Source: Bradyrhizobium sp. DOA9 (lineage in GTDB: Bacteria > Pseudomonadota > Alphaproteobacteria > Rhizobiales > Xanthobacteraceae). From it: a DNA stretch of 64,000 bases. Below are positions 9,574 through 18,866 of this stretch, one piece after another. The position numbers and the translations under genes are program-made. The notes beneath the pieces are model-generated. The model was not told the DNA's origin. It searched no databases and saw only the letters and a list, made by a program, of their open reading frames with translations. The stretch covers positions 434,001 to 498,000 of the forward strand of contig NZ_DF820426.1 of the NCBI RefSeq assembly GCF_000617845.2, given 5' to 3'. Numbering within the stretch: position 1 is the first letter of the stretch; every line of letters starts with the position of its first letter.

Positions 9574-9840
9574 ATGAAGCGAGCACGGTTCACGGAAGAG
9601 CAGATTATTGCGGTGCTGAAGGAGCATGAGGCCGGGGCGAAGACGGCCGATCTGGCTCGCAAGCACGGGATCTCCGAGGCGACGATCTACAATTGGAAAG
9701 CCAACTTCGGCGGCATGGACGTTTCCGAGGCGAAGCGGTTGAGGGCCCTGGAGGAGGAGAACGGGAAGCTGAAGAAGCTTCTGGCCGAGCAGATGCTCGA
9801 TGCAGCCGCACTTCGCGAGCTCCTTTCAAACAAATGGTAG
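9574..9840 (+). CDS. IS3 transposase OrfA
   Basis: An 88-residue helix-turn-helix protein with a leucine-rich coiled coil: MKRARFTEEQIIAVLKEHEA, LARKHGISEATIYNWKA, then EENGKLKKLLAEQMLD. It normally provides DNA binding for the OrfAB transposase made by frameshifting into orfB, which overlaps its end. The gene is intact but its partner is broken. Confidence 0.88.
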   Translation: MKRARFTEEQIIAVLKEHEAGAKTADLARKHGISEATIYNWKANFGGMDVSEAKRLRALEEENGKLKKLLAEQMLDAAALRELLSNKW

Positions 9841-10488
9841 GGCCCGCCGCCAAGCGCGCTGCTGTCGCGCATCTGCAGGCCGTCATGAGCCTGTCGGAAC
9901 GGCGGGCCTGCTCGATCGTGGGTGCGGATCGGAAGATGATCCGCTATCGCTCCAGCCGCCCACCGGACGCAGTTATGCGTGGCCGATTGCGCGATCTCGC
10001 CAACGAGCGGCGGCGTTTCGGCTATCGCCGTCTGTTCGTCCTGCTGCGGCGGGAGGGCGAGGGATCAACCGGCTTTACCGGCTTTATCGCGAGGAAGGGC
10101 TCACCGTCGGCAAGCGACGGGCTCGCCGCAAGGCCGTCGGGACCCGGGCCCCGATCCTTGTCGAGCCCAGGCCCAATGCCCGCTGGTCGCTGGACTTCGT
10201 CCACGACCAGTTCGCCAATGGCCGACGCTTCCGCATCCTCAACATCGTCGACGACGTCACCAAGGAATGCCTGGGCGCTATTCCGGACCCGTCGATCTCG
10301 GGGCGGCGCGTGGCCCGCGAACTCACGGCAATCGTCGAGCGACGCCGCAAGCCAGGAATGATCGTGTCCGACCATGGTACCGAGTTCACCTGCAACGCAA
10401 TGCTGGCTTGGGGCGAGGACGCAGCCATCGATTGGCACTTCATCGTACCGGGAACGCCCATGCAGAATGGCTTCGTCGAGAGCTTCAT
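9834..10488 (+). pseudogene. IS3 transposase OrfB, N-terminal part with a frameshift
   Basis: From the ATG at 9834 the frame reads MVGPAAKRAAV, ERRACSIVGADRK and RRRFGYRRLFVLLRREGE. Near 10060 a frame slip occurs, after which GINRLYRLYREEGLTVGKRR, NARWSLDFVHDQFANGRRF and VSDHGTEFTCNAM continue to GFVESF. The integrase core aspartates are visible, but the gene is broken twice: by the slip and by the IS110 insertion. Confidence 0.8.
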
Positions 10489-11847
10489 GTATAGACGGCC
10501 CCGCGGATGCAAGGGATTTAAGCAGCACTTTGGATACCGGTCGGGTGCGTTCATGTATACGGCCTGTTAGTGCGACCGATGCCATGGCCGCTGGCCCTGA
10601 TGGAGATCGCGGATCGAGGCCTCATCAACGGGTCGCGCTTGTTGCGCTTAAAGCTCTTCGGGCTTGCTCGATCCCCAGCTCCGCCGGTGTCCATCATGCT
10701 GTCATTTGCCCTCACCCCATAAGGTGGCCAACATACGAGGAAAGTCAGGCCGCGAGCTTAGGCCGATAGAATTCCCCCGTCGTCATCATCGCCCAGACGA
10801 TCCGGGCTAACTTGTTGGCAACGGCGACGGCGACGACCATCGGTCGATGCCGTTCAAGCAGGGCTTCGATCCAGCCGCCTCCAACCCGGGAGCGTGCCTT
10901 TGGGTACCGAACGACGTTACGTGCTCCGATGACAAGCAAGTGTCTGAGATAGGAATCGCCCTGTTTCGTAATCCGGCCGAGCCGATCCTTTCCGCCGGTG
11001 GAATTCTGCTTAGGCGTCAGGCCAAGCCAGGCCGCGAACTCCCGCCCCGAGCGGAACATTGTCGCGTCGGGCACGGTAGCGGCGAGAGCTGTGGCCGTTA
11101 TGGGACCGATCCCGGGGATGGAGGACAGCAACTTCGCCATCGGATTTACTCGCTGGATCTCAGCCAGTTCGCGCTCGATGGCCTCGACCTGCCGGCCCAA
11201 TTCCTTCAGTTGGCTCACAAGGACGGCCAGCGCGATGCGGGCGTGGGCCGGTAGCGTCAGTTCCTCGTCATCCAACAAGTCCACCAGACCATCCACCCGT
11301 TGCCGGCCTTGCCCGACAATGATTCCGAACTCAGCAAAGTGAGCTCGAATGGCGCAAGCTGTCATGGTGCGTTGGCGGACCAGCAAGCCTCTTGCACGAT
11401 GAAGCATTAAGAAGCCCTGGTTCTCGGCGCTCTTGATTCGAACGAACCGCATATTGGGACGACTAACCGCTTCGCAGATCGCGGCCGCGTCAGCGGCGTC
11501 ATTCTTAGCCCCTCTTCGTAGGTAGGGTTTAACATAGGCCGGCGGAATCAATCTGACATCGTGTCCACACTGCCCAATCTCCCGCGCCCAGTGGTGAGCA
11601 GTCGCGCAGGCCTCGATGCCGACCAGGCAAGGTGCGAGCGAGGAGAAGAAAGACACGATCTCGCCTCGCCGGAGACGTTGGCGACCGGCCACTTGGCCTT
11701 GGCTATCAACTGCATGGATGTGAAATACGTGCTTCGAAATGTCCAACCCAATTGTCGCGGCTTCCATTGGTCAATTGCTCCTGTTAGCGGTTTCGTCCAT
11801 CGCTAGTATATCGCCGGCGCCGAGGGAGCGGGGCCGTCTTCCCCATC
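10489..11847 (-). mobile_element. IS110/IS1111-family element inside IS3 orfB
   Basis: The insert separates the codons for GFVESF from those for INGRMRDE of the IS3 OrfB protein, which fixes its borders to within a few bases. It carries one transposase gene on the reverse strand, with about 250 bases of noncoding sequence on its left and about 80 on its right. Confidence 0.75.
10745..11767 (-). CDS. IS110-family transposase
   Basis: A 340-residue transposase, complete and without frameshifts. It begins MEAATIGLDISKHVFHIHAV, continues with KNDAADAAAICEAVSRP (the DEDD-type N-terminal domain), and carries the C-terminal IS116/IS110/IS902 region: KLLSSIPGIGPITATALAA, REFAAWLGLTPKQNSTGGK, LRHLLVIGARNVV. 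It differs strongly from the 411-residue IS110 transposase at 1.9 kb. It probably remains active. Confidence 0.9.
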   Translation of the reverse strand: MEAATIGLDISKHVFHIHAVDSQGQVAGRQRLRRGEIVSFFSSLAPCLVGIEACATAHHWAREIGQCGHDVRLIPPAYVKPYLRRGAKNDAADAAAICEAVSRPNMRFVRIKSAENQGFLMLHRARGLLVRQRTMTACAIRAHFAEFGIIVGQGRQRVDGLVDLLDDEELTLPAHARIALAVLVSQLKELGRQVEAIERELAEIQRVNPMAKLLSSIPGIGPITATALAATVPDATMFRSGREFAAWLGLTPKQNSTGGKDRLGRITKQGDSYLRHLLVIGARNVVRYPKARSRVGGGWIEALLERHRPMVVAVAVANKLARIVWAMMTTGEFYRPKLAA

Positions 11848-12099
11848 AACGGCCGGATGCGCGACGAGCTACTCAACGAGACTCTGTTCTTCGATCTCGA
11901 CGACGCCCCGACCAAGATCACCAATTGGATCGCCGACTACAATCACCAGCGTCCCCACTCGTCGCTGAAATACCTGACCCCCGCGGCCTACGCCGCCCAC
12001 CTCACCGCAACGGCCACTTGGCGTATAACACTCCGAGACACTGACTGCCGCTGGATGACAATTCAGTGGCAGGTCAGCGCCGCTTCTGTTGATCCATGA
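11848..12099 (+). pseudogene. IS3 transposase OrfB, C-terminal part
   Basis: INGRMRDELLNETLFFDLDD and NWIADYNHQRPHSSLKYLTP are the usual C-terminal half of the IS3 integrase core, including the catalytic glutamate region and the RPHSSL signature. It continues the frame lost at 10488. Confidence 0.85.
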
Positions 12100-12440
12100 A
12101 CAGATCTGCGAGCAACAAGGCACATTCGACAGCTAAGTCCGCCAGTTGGCAAAGCCCGATGAGGCGACGCGTTACCTAATGACGGTTCCTGGTGTTGGCG
12201 TGGTAACTGCCTTGACGCTCCGCCATACGATCGATGATCCATCGCGCTTCAGATCGGGATCAAGCGTCGGTGCCTATCTGGGTCTTACACGGCGGCGCAG
12301 CCAATCTGGCGAAGTGGACATCAACGGCAAGATATCCCGATGGGGCGACCGTCTGCTCCGGACTTACCTGTTCGAGGCGGCGACGGTGCTGCTTTATCGC
12401 ACCAAAAAATGGTCTTCTCTCAAGGCTTGGGAAATAAAGC
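12100..12440 (+). pseudogene. IS110-type transposase, C-terminal remnant
   Basis: The frame shows ATRYLMTVPGVGVVTALTLR, FRSGSSVGAYLGLTRRRSQS and GDRLLRTYLFEAATVLLYR, a typical IS110 C-terminal domain. Both the N-terminal domain and the final residues are missing. It belongs to a third IS110 type, unlike those at 1.9 and 10.7 kb. Confidence 0.75.
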
Positions 12441-12479
12441 CGCCAAGCGAATTGACAAAAGAACGGCAAGAGTCGCCAC

Positions 12480-12760
12480 CGGTACAAACGATTGCAGTCC
12501 AGTTGCTCCCTCAACTGGCATTCCGAGCGGATGCCGTAAAACGCCTGCAGCAGAAAGCGGTCAGCATTGCTCCGGTGGGATCGAAGGACATCCCTCGTTG
12601 GCGTAGAGCCTCCCAAGGTTGCGGTTCAAATCCCTCAAAACATCCCGAACCAGTTCCCGGACCTTCCGCGGCAGATGGTTCGCCGGCACACGCGTATCCG
12701 GCGCGATGTACAAAATAGGCCGCCTTGATCCGTAAACTTCCCACGCATCACCGCCTCCAC
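12480..12760 (-). pseudogene. IS5-family transposase, N-terminal remnant
   Basis: On the reverse strand VYGSRRP, LYIAPDTRVPANHLPRKV and RELVRDVLRDLNR can be read. After a frame change LLQAFYGIRSECQLREQLD and LYRW follow, as in the N-terminus of IS5-family transposases. Stop codons and slips break it. The left border is the IS110 remnant. Confidence 0.55.
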
Positions 12761-12899
12761 CGGATCGAGATGATAAAGTGAATCATCAAGCCCTCGTCGT
12801 GGCGAGGGAGTTGTTTAGCAGACTGGTAACCCGCTTCCCACACTACCTCGCGACAATTTGAATCCATCAGCCATTCGTCATCGAGACCCCCGCCTAAAC

Positions 12900-13820
12900 T
12901 CAGCTCGACATAGGCTGATACTTCGACTCAGCATTAGCAAGCTCCGAGTAATCTAAGAGCTCGAATATTTCCTCTAGCGGCGCAATTTGCGGATCGATGC
13001 CAACGACCCCCTCGTCAGCCGCAATTCTTTCGCAAACGCTCCGTATCGCAGCTATCGATGCTCGAAGCGGCTGATTTGCCCAGATCACAGCTGCTATCTG
13101 CGCATCCCGGAACGTTGAGCTCGGCGTTTTATGGTATTTGGTAGGGACGATTACAAGCGGCAGACGATTATCCCAACTCTTCGCAAACGACAGAATTTCG
13201 TCCGCCGTACTCCTGCGCGAGTGAATAAGAATGGCATCGGCGCCTGCATCGGCATATGCGCTCGCGCGCAGCAGCGCGCTCTCCATTGGCTGGCCCGCGA
13301 TCAGTGCTTCTACCCGCGCTACCAGGACAAAGTCTTCAGCAACTGTATCCTTTACTGCTCTCAAACGCCCTGAGAACTCGGAAACGTCTGCCAAACGATG
13401 CCTGTCACCAATAAGCGAGTTCATCTTAGGAAAGCAACTATCCTGCAGGGCTACTCCAGCGGCCCCACGTTGATGAAGCTTCTGTGCCAGGAGGCGCGCG
13501 CTGTTGAAATTACCAAAACCGCTATCACCATCTACCAACACAGGCCGATCGCACGTGTCAACGATACGCTCGACTACATCAACAACTTGGGTCCAAGATG
13601 CCTCATTCGCATCCCGGTATCCAAGCGCGGAAGCAATAGACAACCCAGACGCCCAGATCCCTTCAAATCCTGCTCGCCCTGCGATCGCAGCGGAGAGCCC
13701 ATCGTGCGCTTCGATAAGGAAGGAGAGCGCATTATTGCAACACACGAGCCGGCGCAGCATGTCCGCAGGAGTGCATTTTGGGTCATTTGACCTTTTAATA
13801 CTGCCGTTCATTCCCGCCAT
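12900..13820 (-). CDS. aepX: Phosphoenolpyruvate mutase (PEP phosphomutase), phosphonate biosynthesis
   Basis: PEP mutase rearranges phosphoenolpyruvate to phosphonopyruvate, the entry step to nearly all natural phosphonates. This 306-residue protein has the isocitrate-lyase-superfamily barrel with EAHDGLSAAIAGRAGFEG near 37-54, WASGLSIASALGYRDANEAS near 56-75, the metal-binding DGD at 97-99, and the gating-loop signature KMNS at 132-135 that separates mutases from lyases. The residue before DSCFPK is glutamine (126) where I expect the family's acidic EDK, a possible weakening of the Mg2+ site. The ATG at 13820 follows GGAG by six bases; an upstream TTG is less likely. It is divergent from three genes (14.5-17.2 kb) that complete a plausible pathway. 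No phosphonopyruvate decarboxylase is nearby. Confidence 0.85.
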   Translation of the reverse strand: MAGMNGSIKRSNDPKCTPADMLRRLVCCNNALSFLIEAHDGLSAAIAGRAGFEGIWASGLSIASALGYRDANEASWTQVVDVVERIVDTCDRPVLVDGDSGFGNFNSARLLAQKLHQRGAAGVALQDSCFPKMNSLIGDRHRLADVSEFSGRLRAVKDTVAEDFVLVARVEALIAGQPMESALLRASAYADAGADAILIHSRRSTADEILSFAKSWDNRLPLVIVPTKYHKTPSSTFRDAQIAAVIWANQPLRASIAAIRSVCERIAADEGVVGIDPQIAPLEEIFELLDYSELANAESKYQPMSS

Positions 13821-14498
13821 GATTATCTCCAAGGGCCCTATTCATGGCCCAGTTGTCCTCAAGCATCAAACGCACAGCTTGCTAAGGAAATCCGTTTTCA
13901 ACTTGCCTTACCTGCCGGTTGCGGCCCGTCGCAGTGGTCGATAGGCGCTCATCATCCGTTCTCGCCGGTATACGCTTCTGCCGGTGCGCCCGCGCAAGGG
14001 TCGCGCCTCTGATCATCTTTATTCTCCGGCTCCAGCCATTCAGGGCCGCCGCTTCTCTAGCGCTTTTCGTAAACGCACGCTCGTCGCTCCTCATCCGGCC
14101 TTGTGGACGACTTCAGCCCCGACCGTGTACCGCTGCAAACGGGGTGCCACCGCGCTCCGCTTGGCCAATTGGGACGCCTTTCAGCCTGGTATGTTCTTTG
14201 CTGCTATCGGTTAGCTTGGGACAGGCGACTGCCCCGCACATCACAGGCACGCCCCTCTGCGATCGTTAGCCCGCACGGATCGGCGTTTCGGTACCACGCT
14301 GTGAGAGGACAACAATTATGACAAAGTACTTCTCCAGAGCTCCGTACCGGACTCGGCGGGTCAAAGCCCCTGACGCGCCCATCTTCGGTTCCTGAGGTCA
14401 GCGCTTTGCGTCCGCCAAAACGACTTCGCTATCGTCGCGAGTGGTTGACCGGCCGGCTGCTTCCTGACTGTCACTCCAAGCAACCTTCGGAGACCCCC
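13821..14498. other. Divergent intergenic region of the phosphonate cluster
   Basis: About 680 bases separate the PEP mutase gene from the aminotransferase gene. No GG-N10-GC sigma-54 element and no TGT-N10-ACA site was found on either strand. A 25-codon frame lies at 14318-14395. No other coding potential is evident. Confidence 0.5.
14318..14395 (+). CDS. Possible 25-residue leader or small ORF
   Basis: The ATG at 14318 follows GAGAGGAC by about seven bases and opens a 25-codon frame (MTKYFSRAPYRTRRV...PIFGS) ending about 105 bases before the aminotransferase gene. It is basic and matches nothing I recognise. It may be a leader peptide or chance. Confidence 0.2.
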   Translation: MTKYFSRAPYRTRRVKAPDAPIFGS

Positions 14499-15695
14499 AT
14501 GTCCGCCAAACGAATGTCTTTGCTTCCATCCTCCGGGACGGCAACAGCCCGCGAGACAGCAACCCGCGCTGTGGCCACCGGAGCCAGGATTATCGACCTC
14601 TCCGCCGGCGAGGTTAGTATTGAGCCGCCATCCTCCGTGCGGGAAGGAGCTCTTGGTGCGGTCAACGCGGGAGTGAACCGGTACACCGATTCAATTGGTA
14701 TGTTGCCGCTTCGAGCGGCCGTTGCCGAGGACCTCTCGCGCAACACCGGTTTGACCTGGCACCCAGACGAAGTTGCAATCACGGCTGGTGCCAAGCAAGC
14801 ATTGCTTAACGCGTCGTTGGCTCTTCTCGATCCCGGCGATGAGGTCATCATCATACGCCCTTACTGGCCTACGTTCGCAGCCCAAGTTCGGCTCATCGAC
14901 GCAACACCAGTGTTTGTCGATACATTCCCTCCTGACTATCTCCCCAACGTTGAAACAATTGGCGCCGCCATCACGCCTAAAACAAAGGCCATCATCATAA
15001 ACTCCCCCAACAACCCAACTGGTGCTGTCTATGACAGCTCAACTCTTTGCTCAATTGGCGCCGCTGCAGTTGAGTATGGGCTTTGGATCATTTCCGACGA
15101 ATGTTACTCAAACTTCATATTTACAGGCGCGCAGCATCAATCAATCCTCACAGCGCATCCTGGCGTTCGGCCCCGAACGATATTGGTCAACGCCTTTTCT
15201 AAAGCACTCGCAATCACCGGTTGGCGTGTTGGCTATCTAGCGGCTCCGCCCGAGATCATCTCGGCCACTAAGCTGCTGCAGAGCCACACCACCTCGAACC
15301 CCAACGTTATCGCGCAGCACGCAATCCTACATCACATCCAGACGGCCGACGGTGAGTTTGCTTACCGAATGCACGAGCGGCTTTCGAAGGTCCGCCGATT
15401 GGGCCTGAGCATTCTCTCGGAACTGACAGGCGCTACCGCAGCGAGGGCCGACGGAACATTCTTCTTCTACCTCGACCTGGAACGCCTGCTCAAACGTTCC
15501 GCTCGCACCGAGCACAGCATCGACCGCGCGGCACAACTACTTCTGACGGAAGGGGGGGTATGTTCTGTCGCAGGCAGCGCCTTCGGTGACATGAGCGGCC
15601 TCCGCCTGTCGTTTGGAGCTCCGCCCGACCTCGTAGAAGCAGGGCTCAGACGCACCGTCCAGACTTTAAACGGCTTGAGTGCAGAACTCGACTAG
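14499..15695 (+). CDS. Class I/II pyridoxal-phosphate aminotransferase
   Basis: A 398-residue fold-type I aminotransferase of the aspartate aminotransferase type. Landmarks are GVNRYTDSIGMLPLRAAVAE, AGAKQALLNASLALLDPGDE, the NSPNNPTGAVYDSS block, DECYSNFIF, and the PLP-lysine motif NAFSKALAITGWRVGYLAAP. The ATG at 14499 is preferred because CGGAGA lies six bases upstream. It is the first of three closely spaced genes that face a PEP mutase gene. By context it may transaminate phosphonopyruvate to phosphonoalanine or a later phosphonate aldehyde, which is an inference. A general aspartate-type role is the alternative. Confidence 0.8.
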   Translation: MSAKRMSLLPSSGTATARETATRAVATGARIIDLSAGEVSIEPPSSVREGALGAVNAGVNRYTDSIGMLPLRAAVAEDLSRNTGLTWHPDEVAITAGAKQALLNASLALLDPGDEVIIIRPYWPTFAAQVRLIDATPVFVDTFPPDYLPNVETIGAAITPKTKAIIINSPNNPTGAVYDSSTLCSIGAAAVEYGLWIISDECYSNFIFTGAQHQSILTAHPGVRPRTILVNAFSKALAITGWRVGYLAAPPEIISATKLLQSHTTSNPNVIAQHAILHHIQTADGEFAYRMHERLSKVRRLGLSILSELTGATAARADGTFFFYLDLERLLKRSARTEHSIDRAAQLLLTEGGVCSVAGSAFGDMSGLRLSFGAPPDLVEAGLRRTVQTLNGLSAELD

Positions 15696-15722
15696 ATGAA
15701 ACACGCATTTGGACATTCATAG

Positions 15723-16490
15723 ATGCTTGCTGACACACGTGCAGTGATCCTTGCCGCAGGGATAGGTTCCCGACTTCGCCCCCATACAGAGTTTACGCCT
15801 AAGCCCCTAGTGAGGGTGAACGGGGTTCCCATTCTGCACAACGCCCTCCGTCAATTGTCCGATCTGGGCGTCCGCGAAGCGGTGATAGTCGTCGGGTATC
15901 GCGAAGGCGATATTGTTCGCTCTTGCGGCGACCGCTTCGGGAATCTCGAGCTCCACTACATACATAACGAGGTCTTTGATCGAACAGGAAGCGCCTATTC
16001 GCTGTGGCTGGCCCGGAGCACAATGATGGGGGGCGACATACTATTTCTTGAAGGAGACGTCTTCTTTGAGCGAACGGTCCTGGAGCGCACTGTTTCATCC
16101 GTTTCACGTGATAGGCAGAATGTTGCAGCTGTTGCGGCGTTTGATGCAGCGATGACCGGCTCCGCTGTCGAACTGTCTGGTGATGGTTCCATCACGACAT
16201 TCTCCCTGAATAATGTAGCGGCAGAAGCACAAGCGAGAGGTCTATTCAAGACCGTGAACATGATGCGGCTGTCAGCGAGCGCCTCACGCGAACTCATCGT
16301 GCCGGCACTTCAAAGGGCTGTCGAGCACGGCCATCTAAACTGTTTCGTCGAGGAGGTGCTCGCAGATCTAGTGGAGGATCGCACCCTGCAACTCTCAGCA
16401 GCTGATTGCACCAATACACGTTGGATAGAAATCGATTGTGTCGAGGATCTGCGCTCGGCGGAGGCGCTCTTTGGATGGCTGACAGGCTGA
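15723..16490 (+). CDS. NTP transferase (phosphonate/phosphocholine cytidylyltransferase-like)
   Basis: A 255-residue sugar-nucleotidyltransferase fold protein. The N-terminal signature VILAAGIGSRLRP followed by TPKPLV, then FLEGDVFF for the metal site, places it with enzymes that join CMP or another nucleotide to a phosphorylated small molecule (LicC/PntC-type). In this operon the likely job is activation of an aminophosphonate as a CDP-like donor, since the next gene encodes a CDP-alcohol phosphotransferase. It starts 27 bases after the aminotransferase stop. Substrate choice cannot be read from the sequence; a sugar-1-phosphate nucleotidyltransferase is possible. Confidence 0.75.
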   Translation: MLADTRAVILAAGIGSRLRPHTEFTPKPLVRVNGVPILHNALRQLSDLGVREAVIVVGYREGDIVRSCGDRFGNLELHYIHNEVFDRTGSAYSLWLARSTMMGGDILFLEGDVFFERTVLERTVSSVSRDRQNVAAVAAFDAAMTGSAVELSGDGSITTFSLNNVAAEAQARGLFKTVNMMRLSASASRELIVPALQRAVEHGHLNCFVEEVLADLVEDRTLQLSAADCTNTRWIEIDCVEDLRSAEALFGWLTG

Positions 16491-16536
16491 GTGGTTCGAA
16501 GCGCTCCGCGTCTCCCGATCACGTGAGATCATTGTC

Positions 16537-17163
16537 ATGTTAGGATATCTGCTCGACTATGCTAACGCCATCACCGCGCTAGGTTACATCTTTGCCACGC
16601 TAGGTCTGTTCTTGGCGCTGAATGGCGAGATAGAGCTCGGCTTGGCGGCAATGCTCTGGACTTGGTTTTTGGACCATTGGGACGGCCACATTGCCCGAAA
16701 GACAATTGATTCCCGCCGTTCAGGCATGGCGGAGTTCGGTAAGAGTTTCGATGGGTTCTGTGACTTTATCCACGGCGTCGTGTTTCCTGCCATCGTCCTA
16801 ATGATCGTTGCCCCAGCGACGCTCCTATCTCTTTTCGCGAGTGCCGCTATCATCGTAGCAGGCGCAATCAGGCTAAGCTATTTCGAAACTTTCGGGCTCA
16901 CAGCGGGTGCACAATTCGTAGGGGCCCCAATTTCCTGGAATACACCGCTTCTCGCGCTCATCGTACTTTTCCAACCAATTTTCGACAACACCTTCCACAT
17001 TGTCATTGCCACCGCTTTGATCGTGATGTCACTCTTGCACGTGACTACGGCGGTCCGCGTCCCAGCTATCCGCGGTGCTGCCGTTCCGATTGCGACGGTT
17101 CTGGCCGTCTTGGTCTCGATCGCGCTAGCAGTTTCCGCCTACATTTCCGTTGCTCGGGACTGA
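16537..17163 (+). CDS. CDP-alcohol phosphatidyltransferase family membrane protein
   Basis: This 208-residue integral membrane enzyme carries the full family signature, D46-x2-D49-G50-x2-A53-R54 followed by G68-x3-D72-x3-D76. All catalytic and metal ligands are present. Several hydrophobic segments follow (about 84-108, 130-150, 155-172, 180-203). The family transfers a phospho-alcohol from a CDP donor to an acceptor, usually a lipid. Placed 46 bases after the nucleotidyltransferase, it suggests that an aminophosphonate head group is attached to a lipid, giving a phosphonolipid. A phosphatidylglycerol- or inositol-type reaction cannot be excluded. Confidence 0.85.
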   Translation: MLGYLLDYANAITALGYIFATLGLFLALNGEIELGLAAMLWTWFLDHWDGHIARKTIDSRRSGMAEFGKSFDGFCDFIHGVVFPAIVLMIVAPATLLSLFASAAIIVAGAIRLSYFETFGLTAGAQFVGAPISWNTPLLALIVLFQPIFDNTFHIVIATALIVMSLLHVTTAVRVPAIRGAAVPIATVLAVLVSIALAVSAYISVARD

Positions 17164-18795
17164 CCCGAGCCCGAATATAGGGATTTGGTGGCGCACCGGA
17201 ACCGACGCCGATCACACTCGGTGCCGGCGAGGCAAATAGGGACCTCCGATGGACAGGCAGAACGATCATTTAACGCTTGCAATCTTTCACACGCCACGCG
17301 ACCATTCCGCCATCCCGCAACACGTGCAGTTGCAATTCGTAAGGCCCGACAGATCCCCTTGCGGTTGAAATCAACGGTGTCAGATGGCCCGTGTAGAGCT
17401 AACCACACAGGCTTTTAGGACCACCGACAGATGGCGGAATGGCAGGAATGCTGCTGTTGTTCGCACTCTGAGTGCCAGCATCGCAATTAACTGGCACGAA
17501 GCTCTCTTGAAAGGCCTTGCATCGGAGGTAGCGTCACATTCTAGGATCTTCGAATGAAGCAATGAAGCAATATTCCTGGCACAATGAAATGAAGCTACTC
17601 CATAGTATTCGGGCCACGGTATCCTTGGCTGCGGCCCCTCACGTCTTTGTCATCCGGGATTTCTCGTTTCATCCGCCTCGGCGCGATCCCACGCCAGATA
17701 GTCCGCTCCAGCAGTGGAGAGTGAATACCGGCCAAGTCACACGCGCTCTAGCAGGCTCCCCGGCTGCTGCGCTGATCTCTCTTTGACAGAGCCGGAGGCG
17801 AAGCCGGACTGATGTCGGGAATGTCGACATTGGCTTCGCTTTTTGCGGCAAACTCCTGACCGCAAGAAGCCGTGGGCGGCTCTCCCGTTGCCTACGTTCG
17901 CGCGATGTGTAGCAGCATCGCTACGTACCGGCTCGACCTAGCCCGGCTTCAGAGAATGGGGCCGGGCCTTTTTCTGGCTTTCTGCTGGTAGATGCATGTC
18001 TTGTCGACTGGCGACTGCCGTATTATCTCGCCAGAAGCCGACTTACCGGCGGCACTCCGTGCACATGGCATTGTACATAGTCCGCCGCTCGATAAGGCGC
18101 TACTCCGCCTGGTCTTTGCTTAGGCCGCTGATCAATGCCATTCACTCCTCTTTCTTGGCCTCGTTTGCCTGAAGGGAGCGCGAACCCCCAGCCAGACCTT
18201 GCCCGAATGCAATGCCATATTCATTTCACACAAAAACGCTAATCAGCAGCGCGACCAGAACGCTTGGACGACGCGTACCGGTGAGGTATCCGGCCAAAGA
18301 CGACAAGCGGCTCTACGCGCGTATTTCCTGTTCGAGCTCCTTCCTGAAAAACGAAGACGAGGCGGCCTTCCAGGGAATTCAGCAGCCGGCAAAGGCCACT
18401 AGTTTTGATGTGCGACTGCCGCTACCCGCTAGGCGGGTTCTTTGCAGGAACGACCCCGGTCCGAACGATTACGAAACCGTCCTTCTCGATAGTTCCTCGC
18501 CGCATGGCAAAGACCTCGTCATCGTACTCTTACAGAGCCCTCTAACGTCGCCGTGCGGAAGGCACCGCAACCAACACTGCAGAATCGGTGCGTTGGAGAT
18601 GCCGAAGCGAACATGGCGGGCTCGGCCATTCAAGAAACGACACTCAGCGCTCAACTGCCGCCTAGCCGGGAGCACTAAGCGGGCCGCAGTGGTTTCCGCG
18701 CTCGGCACAAACCGCGCACTTATGCTGCGAATATGACGTGTCGGTCAACCGAAATCAACGGTACCAATAACTGCGGTGATCCGCCAGGTTACGCA
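17164..18795. other. Long region without a recognisable gene
   Basis: About 1.6 kb between the phosphonate operon and the fixR promoter. Several frames of 60-170 codons exist on both strands, the longest at 18212-18736. None shows a known motif, and their codon use is not gene-like. A terminator-like hairpin lies at 17937-17972. The stretch probably consists of decayed genes. Confidence 0.5.
17937..17972 (+). terminator. Hairpin with T-run
   Basis: GCCCGGC and GCCGGGC can pair across a 13-base loop and are followed by CTTTTT, the form of a rho-independent terminator. No gene ends directly before it; the nearest upstream gene ends at 17163. Confidence 0.45.
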
Positions 18796-18811
18796 TGGCT
18801 CGTATCCTGCA
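18796..18811 (+). promoter_or_regulatory. Sigma-54 promoter of fixR
   Basis: TGGCTCGTATCCTGCA has GG at 18797 and GC at 18809, ten bases apart. It lies 56 bases before the GTG start of fixR. The fixR-nifA operon of Bradyrhizobium is known to have a sigma-54 promoter, which fits. No exact NifA site was found in the 150 bases upstream. Confidence 0.65.
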
Positions 18812-18866
18812 AGGCTTCCGCTGCTATCGAAGTTCGCGCCCGCCGAGGCGCTACAAGGAGCTTTGC

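Larger units (their letters stand above)
9540..12099 (+). mobile_element. IS3-family element (IS407/IS511-like) split by an IS110 element
   Basis: orfA at 9574-9840 and orfB from 9834 form the usual overlapping pair. orfB breaks at about 10488 after GFVESF and resumes at about 11848 with INGRMRDELLNETLFF. The intervening 1.36 kb is an IS110-type element. The end points of the IS3 element itself are approximate. Confidence 0.75.

Noticed and set aside
17785..17810. NifA-like site near 17790 (TGT...ACA)
   Set aside because: The half-sites are eleven bases apart and no gene or sigma-54 element follows.
18212..18736. 174-codon frame before fixR
   Set aside because: No motif, no ribosome site, and codon use unlike the neighbours; kept only as part of the unassigned stretch.
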